From a virus, in IMG/VR virus record IMGVR_UViG_3300032560_001113, positions 1-46,186 of that record: a stretch of 46,186 bases of DNA, one strand, 5' to 3'. Position numbers and translations under genes: made by a program. Shown here in pieces: positions 1 to 7,680 of the stretch. The notes below the pieces were generated by a model. That model had not been told where the DNA came from. It did no database searches and saw nothing but the letters and a program-made list of their open reading frames with translations. The stretch's first letter is position 1, and every line of letters starts with the position of its first letter.

Positions 1-93
1 AGAATCACGCCACATAGCGAAGCTTTTCAAGCTGTTATTTGGCATGCTATAGTTTCCAATCCTTCTTTACAGGTTAATAAAACAAAGTGGTGA
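1..93 (+). CDS. C-terminal end of an upstream gene, possibly a phosphoheptose isomerase (SIS family)
   Basis: The first frame is open from base 1 to a TGA at 91-93 and encodes about 30 residues ending in VNKTKW. Only the tail is present. The stretch EAFQAVIWHAIVS resembles the last helix of SIS-domain sedoheptulose-7-phosphate isomerases (GmhA), and the next gene starts one base after the stop, so it belongs to the same operon. A GmhA here would fit the heptose-type genes downstream. The assignment is an inference from context and a short tail; another sugar isomerase is possible. Confidence 0.4.
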   Translation, partial: RITPHSEAFQAVIWHAIVSNPSLQVNKTKW

Positions 94-94
94 A

Positions 95-625
95 ATGAAT
101 CGAGCAATTTTTTTTGATCGTGATGGTGTAATTAATAAACTCGTCGAAAGACCAGATGGTTCTAAAACAGCCCCTTGGTTTCTCGACGAGTTTCAATTTA
201 TTGATAATGTTAAAGTAGCGGTGAATATCGTCAGAAATATGGACTATAAAACTTTTGTTGTAACAAATCAACCTGACGTCAAAGGTCCATTGTCTTACAA
301 AGATTTAGATAATATGCATAGAATGATTTCTAATTGGTTGAGAATAGATGATATATACTACGCTGACGATAGAAATTCCAATATGTATAAACCCAACAAC
401 GGTATGATTGAAGATATAATTAAAAAATACTTGATCGATCGTAGTAAATCCTATATAATAGGTGATCGTTGGAAAGATATAGTTGCTGGTAATAGAAGCA
501 AACTAAAAACTATTTTCGTTGGTGAAGAATACACATACCCTTACGAATATAGAAATATACAACCTGATTATATTGTTTCTAATGTTTTAGAAGCTTGTAC
601 CTTGATTGAGGAGATTAATAAATGA
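95..625 (+). CDS. gmhB: HAD-family phosphatase, GmhB-like (heptose-1,7-bisphosphate phosphatase)
   Basis: A 176-residue HAD phosphatase. It has motif I FFDRDG with D8 and D10, motif II TNQ at 57-59, the motif III lysine at K99 in MYKPNNG, and motif IV GDRWKD at 123-128. This length and motif set match GmhB, which removes the C7 phosphate from D-glycero-D-manno-heptose 1,7-bisphosphate in the cytoplasm. Histidinol phosphatase is the close alternative. The zinc-binding Cys cluster of classical GmhB is not visible. The start sits one base after the preceding stop with a GGTG ribosome site, and its stop overlaps the next ATG (ATGA). It lies with a transaldolase and a GHMP sugar kinase, which supports a heptose role. 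Confidence 0.72.
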   Translation: MNRAIFFDRDGVINKLVERPDGSKTAPWFLDEFQFIDNVKVAVNIVRNMDYKTFVVTNQPDVKGPLSYKDLDNMHRMISNWLRIDDIYYADDRNSNMYKPNNGMIEDIIKKYLIDRSKSYIIGDRWKDIVAGNRSKLKTIFVGEEYTYPYEYRNIQPDYIVSNVLEACTLIEEINK

Positions 626-1353
626 TTAAATTATACGCCGATGGCGCCGATATGGTGGGAATAATCGATGCGGCTGGAGATAAAACAATAACGGGGTTTA
701 CAACTAATCCAACTTTGATGCGTCAAGCTGGCGTTATGAATTATGAAGAATTTGCCAAAAACGTTATTAAATTTTTGGCAAGGAATAGGCCCGAAACAAC
801 TCTAAGTTTAGAAGTGTTCGCCGATGAACCTGACGAAATTCGTCGACAAGCTAGAATTATCAGTGATTGGGGTAACGAAAAGAATTATCAAGTATATGTA
901 AAAATTCCTGTCATGTATACTTCGGGCGAAGATACTTATGATTTGATTCAAAGTTTAAGTTATGAAGGAATTAATCTTAACGTTACTGCGGTTTTTACCG
1001 AATATCAAGTAAGCAATATAATCGATAGATTTTGCCCAGAAGTTCCTAGTATAATTTCAATTTTCGCTGGTCGTATTGCGGACGCTGGTGAAGATCCGGA
1101 ATCAATTGTTTCTCGTTGTGTTGGTTTGTATGATGATATTAGAAACGAAGGCGGTAAAGCAGAATTTCTATGGGCTTCTTCTAGAGAAGCTTATAACATT
1201 AAACACGCCGAATGGTCCGGTTGTGATATTATAACCATGACTCCTGATCTCATCAAAAAGGTTAAGGGTTTCGGTAAAGATTTAACACAATTTTCTAAAG
1301 AAACTTGCCAAATGTTCTATAATGATGCTATTAAATCGGGGTACACAATATGA
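622..1353 (+). CDS. Transaldolase family protein
   Basis: A 243-residue TIM-barrel protein of the transaldolase/fructose-6-phosphate aldolase family. Visible landmarks are GFTTNPTLM near 25-33, the Schiff-base lysine K94 in VYVKIPV, SIFAGRIADAG near 147-157 and LWASSRE near 184-190. Transaldolases exchange a dihydroxyacetone unit and make sedoheptulose 7-phosphate, the precursor of bacterial heptoses. In cyanophages a transaldolase redirects host pentose-phosphate flux, but here it is flanked by heptose-type phosphatase and kinase genes, suggesting it feeds sugar synthesis. ATGA overlaps at both ends indicate translational coupling. Confidence 0.85.
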   Translation: MIKLYADGADMVGIIDAAGDKTITGFTTNPTLMRQAGVMNYEEFAKNVIKFLARNRPETTLSLEVFADEPDEIRRQARIISDWGNEKNYQVYVKIPVMYTSGEDTYDLIQSLSYEGINLNVTAVFTEYQVSNIIDRFCPEVPSIISIFAGRIADAGEDPESIVSRCVGLYDDIRNEGGKAEFLWASSREAYNIKHAEWSGCDIITMTPDLIKKVKGFGKDLTQFSKETCQMFYNDAIKSGYTI

Positions 1354-2354
1354 TTGGATTTGAAGAAAACGAAATTTCTATAAAGGCTAACGGCGGAACT
1401 GAGCTTGCTAAACGTAAGCTAGCTTCTCTAATTAATCCAAAAGATTTGGAAGAATTTCAAATTGTATGTTCAAGGGAACGCGAACTAAATTGGGAAAAAA
1501 TTAGAGTTTTCTGGTGTCATGATCTACCAGAAGATCCTGAATCGGCGAAGTTCAGGGATCAATCTTTTAGGGATAACTATCATAAGTTTGTTTTTATTTC
1601 TAACTGGCAGATGCAAAGGTATCAGCTAATTCATGGATTGGCTCACGATCCTAAGTCAATCGTAATTGAATCCGGTATTGAACCAGCGCCACAATCAGCT
1701 TTGGTTAAACCAAAAGACAAGATTCGATTGGTGTACACTTCAACCCCGCAAAGAGGATTGGAAATTCTTTTGCCGGTGTTTGATTCATTGGCGAAGATGC
1801 ATCCAGAAATTCATCTAGATGTATATTCAAGTTTTAAGATTTACGGTTGGGAAGATGCTGATAAGTCGTTTGAGCCTATGTATGATCAAATCAGAAATCA
1901 TCCTCAAATGACTTATCATGGATACGTTCCTAATGAAGAATTGAAGGAAGCGTTGAACAAGGCTCATATTTTTGCTTATCCAAGTATTTGGTACGAAACC
2001 AGCTGTAGAGCTATGTTAGAAGCTATGTCAGCTGGATTGGTCTGTGTTCATTCTGATGTTGGTGCATTACCAGAAACTTCTGGCGGATTGAATCTTATGT
2101 ATCATGCCGATCTTATGGACAAAAATCATCACGCGAATATTTTCATCAATCATCTGAATAATGCAATTAATTTTGTGAAAAGCAATCAGGAACAAAATAT
2201 GATTATGTTCAATAAGGTTTTTGTTGATACTCGTTACAACATCAATCTAATCAAACATAAGTGGGATGTGATGATTGAGGATCAACTCGGTAAATATAAG
2301 ACTGTTGAGTCTCGTGGCAAGCCACAACAAAAATTTATTTACAGGACAATTTAA
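1350..2354 (+). CDS. GT4-type (GT-B fold) glycosyltransferase
   Basis: A 334-residue GT-B glycosyltransferase. The N-terminal glycine-rich NGGTELA near 14-20 and the C-terminal nucleotide-sugar motif with E216 and E224 (ETSCRAMLEAMSAG) are the retaining GT4 E-x7-E signature. STPQRGLEILL near 131-141 is the usual acceptor and phosphate region. It should transfer a sugar from a nucleotide donor; the acceptor cannot be read from sequence. Given its place inside a heptose-type operon (overlap 4 bp upstream, TAATG overlap downstream), an attractive guess is transfer of a heptose to phage DNA, a virion protein or host glycan. Confidence 0.8.
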   Translation: MIGFEENEISIKANGGTELAKRKLASLINPKDLEEFQIVCSRERELNWEKIRVFWCHDLPEDPESAKFRDQSFRDNYHKFVFISNWQMQRYQLIHGLAHDPKSIVIESGIEPAPQSALVKPKDKIRLVYTSTPQRGLEILLPVFDSLAKMHPEIHLDVYSSFKIYGWEDADKSFEPMYDQIRNHPQMTYHGYVPNEELKEALNKAHIFAYPSIWYETSCRAMLEAMSAGLVCVHSDVGALPETSGGLNLMYHADLMDKNHHANIFINHLNNAINFVKSNQEQNMIMFNKVFVDTRYNINLIKHKWDVMIEDQLGKYKTVESRGKPQQKFIYRTI

Positions 2355-3352
2355 TGATTCTTTCTAAAACGCCTTTGCGTATTAGTTTCTTTTCCGGCGG
2401 CAGCGACATGCCTTCTTTCTTTGAAAAGGAAAGCGGCGCTGCTTTGTCTGTTACGATTGATAAGTACATCTACGTGATGCTTCATAAGACTCCTCATTTG
2501 GGAATTAAGATCATGTACGACACGATCGAAGAATTCCCCGACGTCGAACAGATGCAACACGCTATTACTAGAGAAAGTTTGAAACACTACGACGTGATTA
2601 AAGAGTATACGATCGCTTCGATCGCCGATATTTTAGCTAAAGGATCTGGACTTGGATCTTCTTCGGCCTTCACTATCGGTCTGGTTAATTGTCTGGCGCA
2701 TAGAGACGAACAGAGCCGTTACTCGTTGTTGACGCGCGAGTATCTAGCTCAAAAGGCATATTATATCGAACGAGAACTATGTAAGTATCCAGTCGGTAAG
2801 CAAGATCAATACGCCTCGGCTTATGGCGGTATGAACCTATTTGAGTTTCATGGTGACGGTTCTGTTGATATTAAACCTTTAACTTACGATCGAAATCTTT
2901 GGAGTAATCTAGAAAGGAGATTGTTACTTGTTTATTCTGGTCGCGGACGTAATGCAAATTCTATTTTACAGAAACAAGCGGCTGCAATGAACGAAAAAGA
3001 TAAGTTTGACTTAGTCAGAAGGTCTAGAGATAAAGCTTTTATTGGTGCAAAATTGCTGAGCGAAAATAAACTCGACGATTTCGGTAGTTTGCTCCATGAA
3101 GCGTGGATGGATAAAAAGGGTGTCGCCGCCGACATCACTAACGACTACTTCGACCAGATATATGATAGAGCTCTAAAGGCTGGCGCTCTAGGCGGAAAAC
3201 TTCTCGGTGCAGGCGGTGGTGGTTTCTTCTTATTTTACGTCGATCCCAATAATCGCGATAAAGTGATACAATCAGTAACTAGAGACACCAACTGTAAAAT
3301 TTACGATTTCGGTTTCACGGATTACGGTTCAAGAATAACAAGCAGCTGCTAA
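2354..3352 (+). CDS. GHMP-family sugar kinase, probable D-glycero-D-manno-heptose 7-phosphate kinase (HddA-like)
   Basis: A 332-residue GHMP kinase with all three family motifs: PLRISFFSGGSD at 7-18, KGSGLGSSSAF (ATP loop) at 96-106 and GALGGKLLGAGGGGFF at 277-292. The opening LSKTPLRISFFSGGSD is typical of the HddA/heptose-7-phosphate kinase and L-fucose kinase branch rather than galactokinase. HddA phosphorylates C1 of heptose 7-phosphate; GmhB then removes the C7 phosphate. It starts inside the TAATG overlap with the glycosyltransferase and ends the operon. No heptose nucleotidyltransferase is in the window; it may lie upstream of base 1. Confidence 0.75.
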   Translation: MILSKTPLRISFFSGGSDMPSFFEKESGAALSVTIDKYIYVMLHKTPHLGIKIMYDTIEEFPDVEQMQHAITRESLKHYDVIKEYTIASIADILAKGSGLGSSSAFTIGLVNCLAHRDEQSRYSLLTREYLAQKAYYIERELCKYPVGKQDQYASAYGGMNLFEFHGDGSVDIKPLTYDRNLWSNLERRLLLVYSGRGRNANSILQKQAAAMNEKDKFDLVRRSRDKAFIGAKLLSENKLDDFGSLLHEAWMDKKGVAADITNDYFDQIYDRALKAGALGGKLLGAGGGGFFLFYVDPNNRDKVIQSVTRDTNCKIYDFGFTDYGSRITSSC

Positions 3353-3368
3353 ACCTAAATAATAGTGC

Positions 3369-3397
3369 TTGACGAAAAATAAATTATAAGGTATAAT
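3369..3397 (+). promoter_or_regulatory. Sigma70-type early promoter
   Basis: TTGACG at 3369-3374 and TATAAT at 3392-3397 are exactly 17 bp apart. The promoter lies in the only real gap of the + strand block and should start transcription near 3404, reading into the RNase H/PhoH operon. Confidence 0.8.
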
Positions 3398-3424
3398 ATA
3401 TTATGAAACCCAAAGAGAAATTAA

Positions 3425-3808
3425 ATGGATAGTAACAACGTCGTAATTTTTCCAAAACAAAATTTAAATGTTAAGATTCCTGAATTTTCTATGGAAGAAA
3501 TAAATCGTAACGTCGAAATGATGAAACACTATCATATTCAAGAAACTCTATCCAATTTAGCCCCAATCATTTTCAATCAATTAGAAATTGCTGGATTTAA
3601 TATTTCTGACGAAGAAGATGAAGATATTAAAGATGGCGCTTTTGTCGTAGAATCGTTAAGATCTATAATGTGTAAATATTACGGTATATATCATCCATTT
3701 CAAAAAATTGCCGATAGCGTGTTTGTTCCGGATAAAGAAGAAACTGGTGCTCTAAAAATAACTGACTCTCTTAATATAGAATTGAAAAATATCTCAAACA
3801 AAAGGTGA
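3425..3808 (+). CDS. Hypothetical acidic phage protein
   Basis: A 127-residue soluble protein with no recognised domain. It has an N-terminal VVIFPKQN segment, a central acidic run (DEEDEDIKDG near 59-68) and a predicted-helical C-terminal half with a VESLRSIMCKYYGI patch. It is the first gene after the promoter at 3369-3397 and sits 4 bases before the RNase H gene, a position where T4-like cyanophages and rhizobial phages often carry similar small early proteins. No function can be assigned. Confidence 0.75.
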   Translation: MDSNNVVIFPKQNLNVKIPEFSMEEINRNVEMMKHYHIQETLSNLAPIIFNQLEIAGFNISDEEDEDIKDGAFVVESLRSIMCKYYGIYHPFQKIADSVFVPDKEETGALKITDSLNIELKNISNKR

Positions 3809-3812
3809 AATT

Positions 3813-4652
3813 TTGATTATCGTTGATCTGTCTCAGGTGATGTTGTCTAATCTTATGATGCAACTAGGCAACCATACAAACGCTCAAGTTGAAGAAAATA
3901 TGATTAGACATATGGTCCTCAACTCGCTTCGTTCTTATAAGTCAAAGTTTGGTGATGAATATGGAGAAATGATTATTGCTTGCGACAATACAAACTATTG
4001 GCGTAAACAAGCTTTTCCTTATTATAAAGCCAACCGTAAAAAGAATCGTCTTGCTTCAGAGTTAGATTGGAAATCTATTTTCGAATGTATGAATAAGATT
4101 AGGGCAGAGCTCAAAGAATTTTTCCCGTATAGAGTTATTGATGTTGAATCTGCTGAGGCTGACGATATTATAGGAACTCTGGTTAGAGAATTTGACGATA
4201 AAATTCTTATACTTTCTGGGGATAAAGATTTCGTTCAACTTCATAATCGCAACAACATTAAACAATATGACCCCACTAGAAAAAAGTGGTTGTCTCATAA
4301 CGATCCCCAAAAATTCCTTAAAGAACATATTTTAAAAGGTGACTCTGGCGATGGCGTACCTAACGTACTTTCTGCTGATAATTGCTTTGTTGTTGGGGAC
4401 CGTCAGAAACCGTTGACTTCTAAAAAATTCGATCATTATATGAATTTAGACCCGTCTAAATACGATAGTATGGTAGCTAGAAACTATCAACGTAATAAAG
4501 AGCTTATTGATCTTAACTTTACTCCAGAAGAAATTAGAAGTAAGGTTATAGAGCAATATAATAATCAAAACAATAAAGATAAATCTAAGTTGATGAATTA
4601 TTTCATCAGCAACAAACTTAAAAATTTAATGGAAAATATTGGAGATTTCTAA
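3813..4652 (+). CDS. rnh: RNase H, T4 Rnh-like 5'-3' exonuclease
   Basis: 279 residues, similar throughout to T4 RNase H (FEN1/5'-nuclease family), which removes RNA primers and adjacent DNA from lagging-strand fragments. Conserved acidic positions are visible in MIIVDLSQ, IIACDNTNYWR, VESAEADDIIGT, LSGDKDFVQL and KGDSGDGVPN, the metal-binding set of this family. The only start that preserves the first beta strand is a TTG at 3813 preceded by AAAGGTGAAATT; no ATG fits. It is cotranscribed with the upstream hypothetical gene and abuts the next ATG directly. Confidence 0.9.
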   Translation: MIIVDLSQVMLSNLMMQLGNHTNAQVEENMIRHMVLNSLRSYKSKFGDEYGEMIIACDNTNYWRKQAFPYYKANRKKNRLASELDWKSIFECMNKIRAELKEFFPYRVIDVESAEADDIIGTLVREFDDKILILSGDKDFVQLHNRNNIKQYDPTRKKWLSHNDPQKFLKEHILKGDSGDGVPNVLSADNCFVVGDRQKPLTSKKFDHYMNLDPSKYDSMVARNYQRNKELIDLNFTPEEIRSKVIEQYNNQNNKDKSKLMNYFISNKLKNLMENIGDF

Positions 4653-5063
4653 ATGCAGGTTGGTGTAGCTGAGTTCCTAGAAAAGGTTGGGAAACTCAAG
4701 AAAACTGAAGAAAAAGTAGCCGCAATAAAAGCCAACGATAGTTTGGTTTTACGTGTGGTTCTTCAAGGATGTTACGATCCCTCTATTGTTTGGTTGTTAC
4801 CAGAAGGTGCACCTCCATATAAGCCGAACGATCTTAACGACCAGGAAGGTGTTCTAATTAGAGAATGTACGAAACTTAGATATTTCATCAAAGGGTTTCA
4901 CGATAATCTAAATCAAAACAAAAGAGAAACGATGTTCGTTCAACTACTTGAAAATTTAGCTCCCAAGGACGCTGAGCTTCTTTGTCATATTAAAGATAAG
5001 AAACCCCTTAAAGGAATTACCCTTCAACACGTAGTAGAGGCATTACCCGGACTTATTCGATGA
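4653..5063 (+). CDS. DUF6433-type phage protein
   Basis: 136 residues matching my memory of a conserved T4-superfamily early protein family (DUF6433). Features include an N-terminal EFLEKVGKLKKTEEKVAAI helix, the GCYDPSIVWLLPEGAPPYKPN block near 39-59 and FVQLLENLAPKDAELL near 91-106. It is soluble with no enzymatic motif. It starts immediately after the RNase H stop and overlaps the next gene by ATGA, so it is coupled to the replication operon. Function unknown; a replication-accessory role would be only a guess by location. Confidence 0.75.
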   Translation: MQVGVAEFLEKVGKLKKTEEKVAAIKANDSLVLRVVLQGCYDPSIVWLLPEGAPPYKPNDLNDQEGVLIRECTKLRYFIKGFHDNLNQNKRETMFVQLLENLAPKDAELLCHIKDKKPLKGITLQHVVEALPGLIR

Positions 5064-5251
5064 GCAAACAGAACGTTAAAAAGTTCAAAAAGAACGATTT
5101 TTCTTACGAAGAAGAAGATAACTATGACAACCGTAGTTATTACCTAGAAAAAAAGAAACAAAAGCGAATAGAAAAAGCCCTTAAAACTAAGGATATTTCC
5201 GGGTTGCTCGAAGAAGATGAAGACGACTATCACGAAGATGATTGGAAATAG
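5060..5251 (+). CDS. Small charged hypothetical protein
   Basis: 63 residues, with a lysine-rich N-terminus (KKFKKND), an alternating acidic middle and a very acidic C-terminus (LLEEDEDDYHEDDWK). It is likely disordered. It overlaps the upstream gene by ATGA and ends two bases before the next start, so it is expressed as part of this operon. No family recognised. Confidence 0.7.
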   Translation: MSKQNVKKFKKNDFSYEEEDNYDNRSYYLEKKKQKRIEKALKTKDISGLLEEDEDDYHEDDWK

Positions 5252-5253
5252 AT

Positions 5254-5496
5254 ATGCCAACTTATTTGTTTATTAACAATGAAACCGGCGAAGAGTATGA
5301 AAATTTCATGAGCATTTCAGCTCTTGAAATCTATTTGAAAGAAAATCCCCAAGTAACTCAACTCGTTAACGGAGCTCCGTTAATCCATTCCGGTAGAGGT
5401 CTAAAAAAACCAGACTCTGGATTTAGGGATGTCCTTAAAAAGGTGAAAAGAGAAGCCCAGAGAGGAATAAGTAGAAGCACCGTTAATACTTTTTAA
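5254..5496 (+). CDS. FmdB-like small protein lacking zinc-binding cysteines
   Basis: 80 residues starting MPTYLFINNETGEEYE and continuing with a segment ending GRGLKKPDSGFRDVLKK. This is the phage version of the FmdB putative regulatory family, whose canonical members begin MPTYEY and bind zinc through CxxC pairs; no cysteine is present here. I chose the ATG at 5254 because the family starts with MPTY; an in-frame TTG at 5242 would add four residues inside the upstream gene. Function unknown; phage copies sit among early genes as here. Confidence 0.75.
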   Translation: MPTYLFINNETGEEYENFMSISALEIYLKENPQVTQLVNGAPLIHSGRGLKKPDSGFRDVLKKVKREAQRGISRSTVNTF

Positions 5497-5507
5497 TCAG
5501 GATAAAA

Positions 5508-6254
5508 ATGGAACATAGTAAGCGTCTAACAAGAAAAGAAAAAAGAATCCTTCGTCAGCAAAACGGAAAAGAAAATACAAATCAAGAAAAATTAAATTTT
5601 AATCTTAAACACGTAGAACCATTAACCGAAAATCAAAAACGTTCTTTTGAAGCCTATCAACAAGGCAAAAATTTAATGCTTCACGGGATTGCTGGAACGG
5701 GTAAGAGCTTCATATCTTTATATCTAAGTTTGAACCAGATATTATCCGAAAACAGCGTTTACAAAAAGCTTGTTATTGTTAGAAGCGTTGTTCCAACAAG
5801 AGATATGGGATTCCTACCCGGAAGTCCTAAAGAAAAGGCCAAAGTTTATGAATCTCCTTATTATGCGATATGTTCTGAATTATTTGGAAGAGGAGATGCC
5901 TATGATTACCTCAAAAACAAGAACCTTGTTGAGTTTATATCAACTTCTTTCATACGCGGTGTTACTCTTAATGATTGTATTATTGTCGTTGATGAAATAG
6001 CTAATCTAACTCTCCACGAGCTTGATTCTGTAATTACTCGTGTTGGTAAAAATTGTAAAATTATATTCTCTGGAGACTTTAGACAATCTGATTTCACTAA
6101 AGATCAAGAAAAGAATGGTCTCAACGATTTCATGCGTATTATTAAAAGAATGAAATCTTTTGAATTCATAGATTTTCAACGCGAGGATATTGTTAGATCA
6201 AAAATGGTAAAAGATTATATTATATCAAAAGAAGAATTAAGAATTGTCACGTAA
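5508..6254 (+). CDS. phoH: PhoH-like P-loop ATPase
   Basis: 248 residues. The Walker A motif GIAGTGKS is at 60-67 and the Walker B IIVVDE ends at 163, followed by a GDFRQSD sensor segment near 195-201, all typical of PhoH ATPases related to RNA helicases. PhoH-like genes are widespread in marine and T4-like phages. Their role is unsettled, with RNA metabolism or phosphate-stress response suggested. The start has an AGGA site six bases upstream. Its end overlaps the next gene by 11 bases. Confidence 0.88.
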   Translation: MEHSKRLTRKEKRILRQQNGKENTNQEKLNFNLKHVEPLTENQKRSFEAYQQGKNLMLHGIAGTGKSFISLYLSLNQILSENSVYKKLVIVRSVVPTRDMGFLPGSPKEKAKVYESPYYAICSELFGRGDAYDYLKNKNLVEFISTSFIRGVTLNDCIIVVDEIANLTLHELDSVITRVGKNCKIIFSGDFRQSDFTKDQEKNGLNDFMRIIKRMKSFEFIDFQREDIVRSKMVKDYIISKEELRIVT

Positions 6255-6906
6255 AATATTCAAACATAATTTTGTACCATTCGTCGAATTAAAAACCGAA
6301 AATATTAACGGGCGGCGCCACTACGTGCTGCCCGATGGCGTCACTAAACTTAAATCAGTAACAACTATACTAGGCGAAAAATTAGACAAAACTGCATTGA
6401 TTGAGTGGAAGAAAAGAGTCGGTGAAGCTGAAGCTCAAAGAATTTCAACTCAAGCCGCTCGAAGAGGCACAGCCATACATAAAATGGCTGAGAAATATGT
6501 TCTAAACGAAAACAACATATTTGAAAATCAAATGCCTGTTAATATAGAATCATTTGATCCTATTAAACAAATACTAGATAAACATGTTGATAATTTATTC
6601 GGCGTTGAGTTACCTCTTTATTCTAAATCTCTTAAGTGTGCCGGTCGAACAGACTTGGTTGGTGAATATGATGGCGTTTTGTCTATCATAGATTTCAAAA
6701 CTTCAAGGAAACCTAAGAAATTAGAATGGATCGAAAACTATTTACTTCAATCCACAGTTTATTCCATGATGTTTGAATGGACGTATAAAATAGCAGTTCC
6801 ACAAATCGTTATTATTATCACAGTTGATAATGAAAAAACGCCCCAAGTATTTAAACTGGAGCGTTCTCAATATGTTAAAAGAGTGTTGGAAGTGTTTACT
6901 TCATAA
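6244..6906 (+). CDS. PD-(D/E)XK (RecB-like) nuclease
   Basis: 220 residues with the RecB/Cas4-type nuclease core: GTAIHKMAE with H79, CAGRTDLVGE with D137 and IIDFKTSRK with D150 and K152. These residues coordinate metal and the scissile phosphate, so an exonuclease acting on DNA ends is likely. The start is a TTG at 6244 inside the end of phoH; no ATG lies before the conserved N-terminal region. It is the last + strand gene of the early block, and its final 11 bases overlap the converging gene. Confidence 0.8.
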   Translation: MSRKIFKHNFVPFVELKTENINGRRHYVLPDGVTKLKSVTTILGEKLDKTALIEWKKRVGEAEAQRISTQAARRGTAIHKMAEKYVLNENNIFENQMPVNIESFDPIKQILDKHVDNLFGVELPLYSKSLKCAGRTDLVGEYDGVLSIIDFKTSRKPKKLEWIENYLLQSTVYSMMFEWTYKIAVPQIVIIITVDNEKTPQVFKLERSQYVKRVLEVFTS

Positions 6907-7249
6907 ACATAAAAATTAATAACACGAAAATTAAAACTCCCCAAAAATATTTCGATGAGATCAAAGAATTCAAAGCTTCTGTTTCGGCTTTGGATAATTT
7001 CTTTGATCTCATTTTTTTGTATTTAATTTTCTTAGGACCAGAAGAAAAAATAGTTTTTCTCATAGTCATACCACCAGCGTGATATGTTTGTGTTAGTTTA
7101 GTTTTTCCGTTTGGAGATTGAGAAATCGTAGTTCTACCATTTTTATTACCAATAGATTGTGAATGGGTAAATCCTTTACCATAATTCGTTGTTGTGGTAA
7201 ATCTAACTCCGCCAGGACCTTTTATTGTTCTTTTAACCCAGTTTGCCAT
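6896..7249 (-). CDS. Hypothetical tail-anchored membrane protein
   Basis: 117 residues. The N-terminal two-thirds is basic and rich in Thr, Ser and Gly (a TTTTNYGKG stretch). The C-terminus is a single hydrophobic helix (WGVLIFVLLIFMF, about 101-113), suggesting a C-tail anchor in the inner membrane. The ATG follows a GGAG site that lies within the upstream terminator hairpin, so translation may depend on that hairpin opening. No family recognised. Part of its coding region doubles as the terminator of the converging operon. Confidence 0.7.
   Translation of the reverse strand: MANWVKRTIKGPGGVRFTTTTNYGKGFTHSQSIGNKNGRTTISQSPNGKTKLTQTYHAGGMTMRKTIFSSGPKKIKYKKMRSKKLSKAETEALNSLISSKYFWGVLIFVLLIFMFMK
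6955..7018 (+). terminator. Rho-independent terminator embedded in the opposing coding sequence
   Basis: A 14-bp perfect stem (6955-6968 with 6999-7012) encloses an inner CAAAGC/GCTTTG hairpin and is followed on the + strand by a T run to 7018. It lies about 50 bases after the last + strand stop and inside the - strand gene at 6896-7249. It should end the early + operon. Confidence 0.75.
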
Positions 7250-7250
7250 A

Positions 7251-7282
7251 AAAAATACTCCGGAATGCGCTCCCGGAGTATT
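7251..7282 (-). terminator. Terminator after the lipoprotein gene, overlapping the next ribosome site
   Basis: A 10-bp stem (7254-7263 with 7273-7282) with a 9-nt loop is followed on the - strand by TTTTT. The GGAG used by the gene starting at 7249 is part of the 3' arm of the stem. Confidence 0.75.
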
Positions 7283-7323
7283 TATCTTCGTATTTTAAAT
7301 GATGTATTAAAGTAACAATTTCA

Positions 7324-7680
7324 TTACTGAACAAACACACCAGTAACTTTAACAACCTGACCGTTAGGCAGTACTACGTTAGCGACAACAGGTGCATTAG
7401 ATTTACGTACAGCGCCTGCCTTAACAGGAGCGGCTGGTGTTACTGAAGCATTCTTAACAGCAGCACAAATAGCGTTAGCAATAGAATTTGCATCAGTGGT
7501 TACGTTAGATGATACATTAGGAATCATTCCAGCAAGTTCAACAGCGGTTGGAATGAATTGACAAGCCTGAAGAGTTGCCGCTTGAATCTGTGCAGCAGTG
7601 ATAGTTGTTCCCGCAACATTACAACCAGCCAAAGCTAATCCTGATACTAATACTGTTCCAATTAAAATATTCTTGTTCAT
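7324..7680 (-). CDS. Small lipoprotein
   Basis: 118 residues. It begins with a lysine-containing N-region, a hydrophobic core and the lipobox LAGC with the lipidated cysteine at position 20, so it should be exported and anchored by signal peptidase II. The mature part is Ala-rich with two further Cys and no known domain. It overlaps the upstream 187-residue gene by ATGA. Together with the holin-like gene it could be part of a lysis or superinfection-exclusion group. An outer spanin is conceivable, but no inner spanin is visible. Confidence 0.75.
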   Translation of the reverse strand: MNKNILIGTVLVSGLALAGCNVAGTTITAAQIQAATLQACQFIPTAVELAGMIPNVSSNVTTDANSIANAICAAVKNASVTPAAPVKAGAVRKSNAPVVANVVLPNGQVVKVTGVFVQ

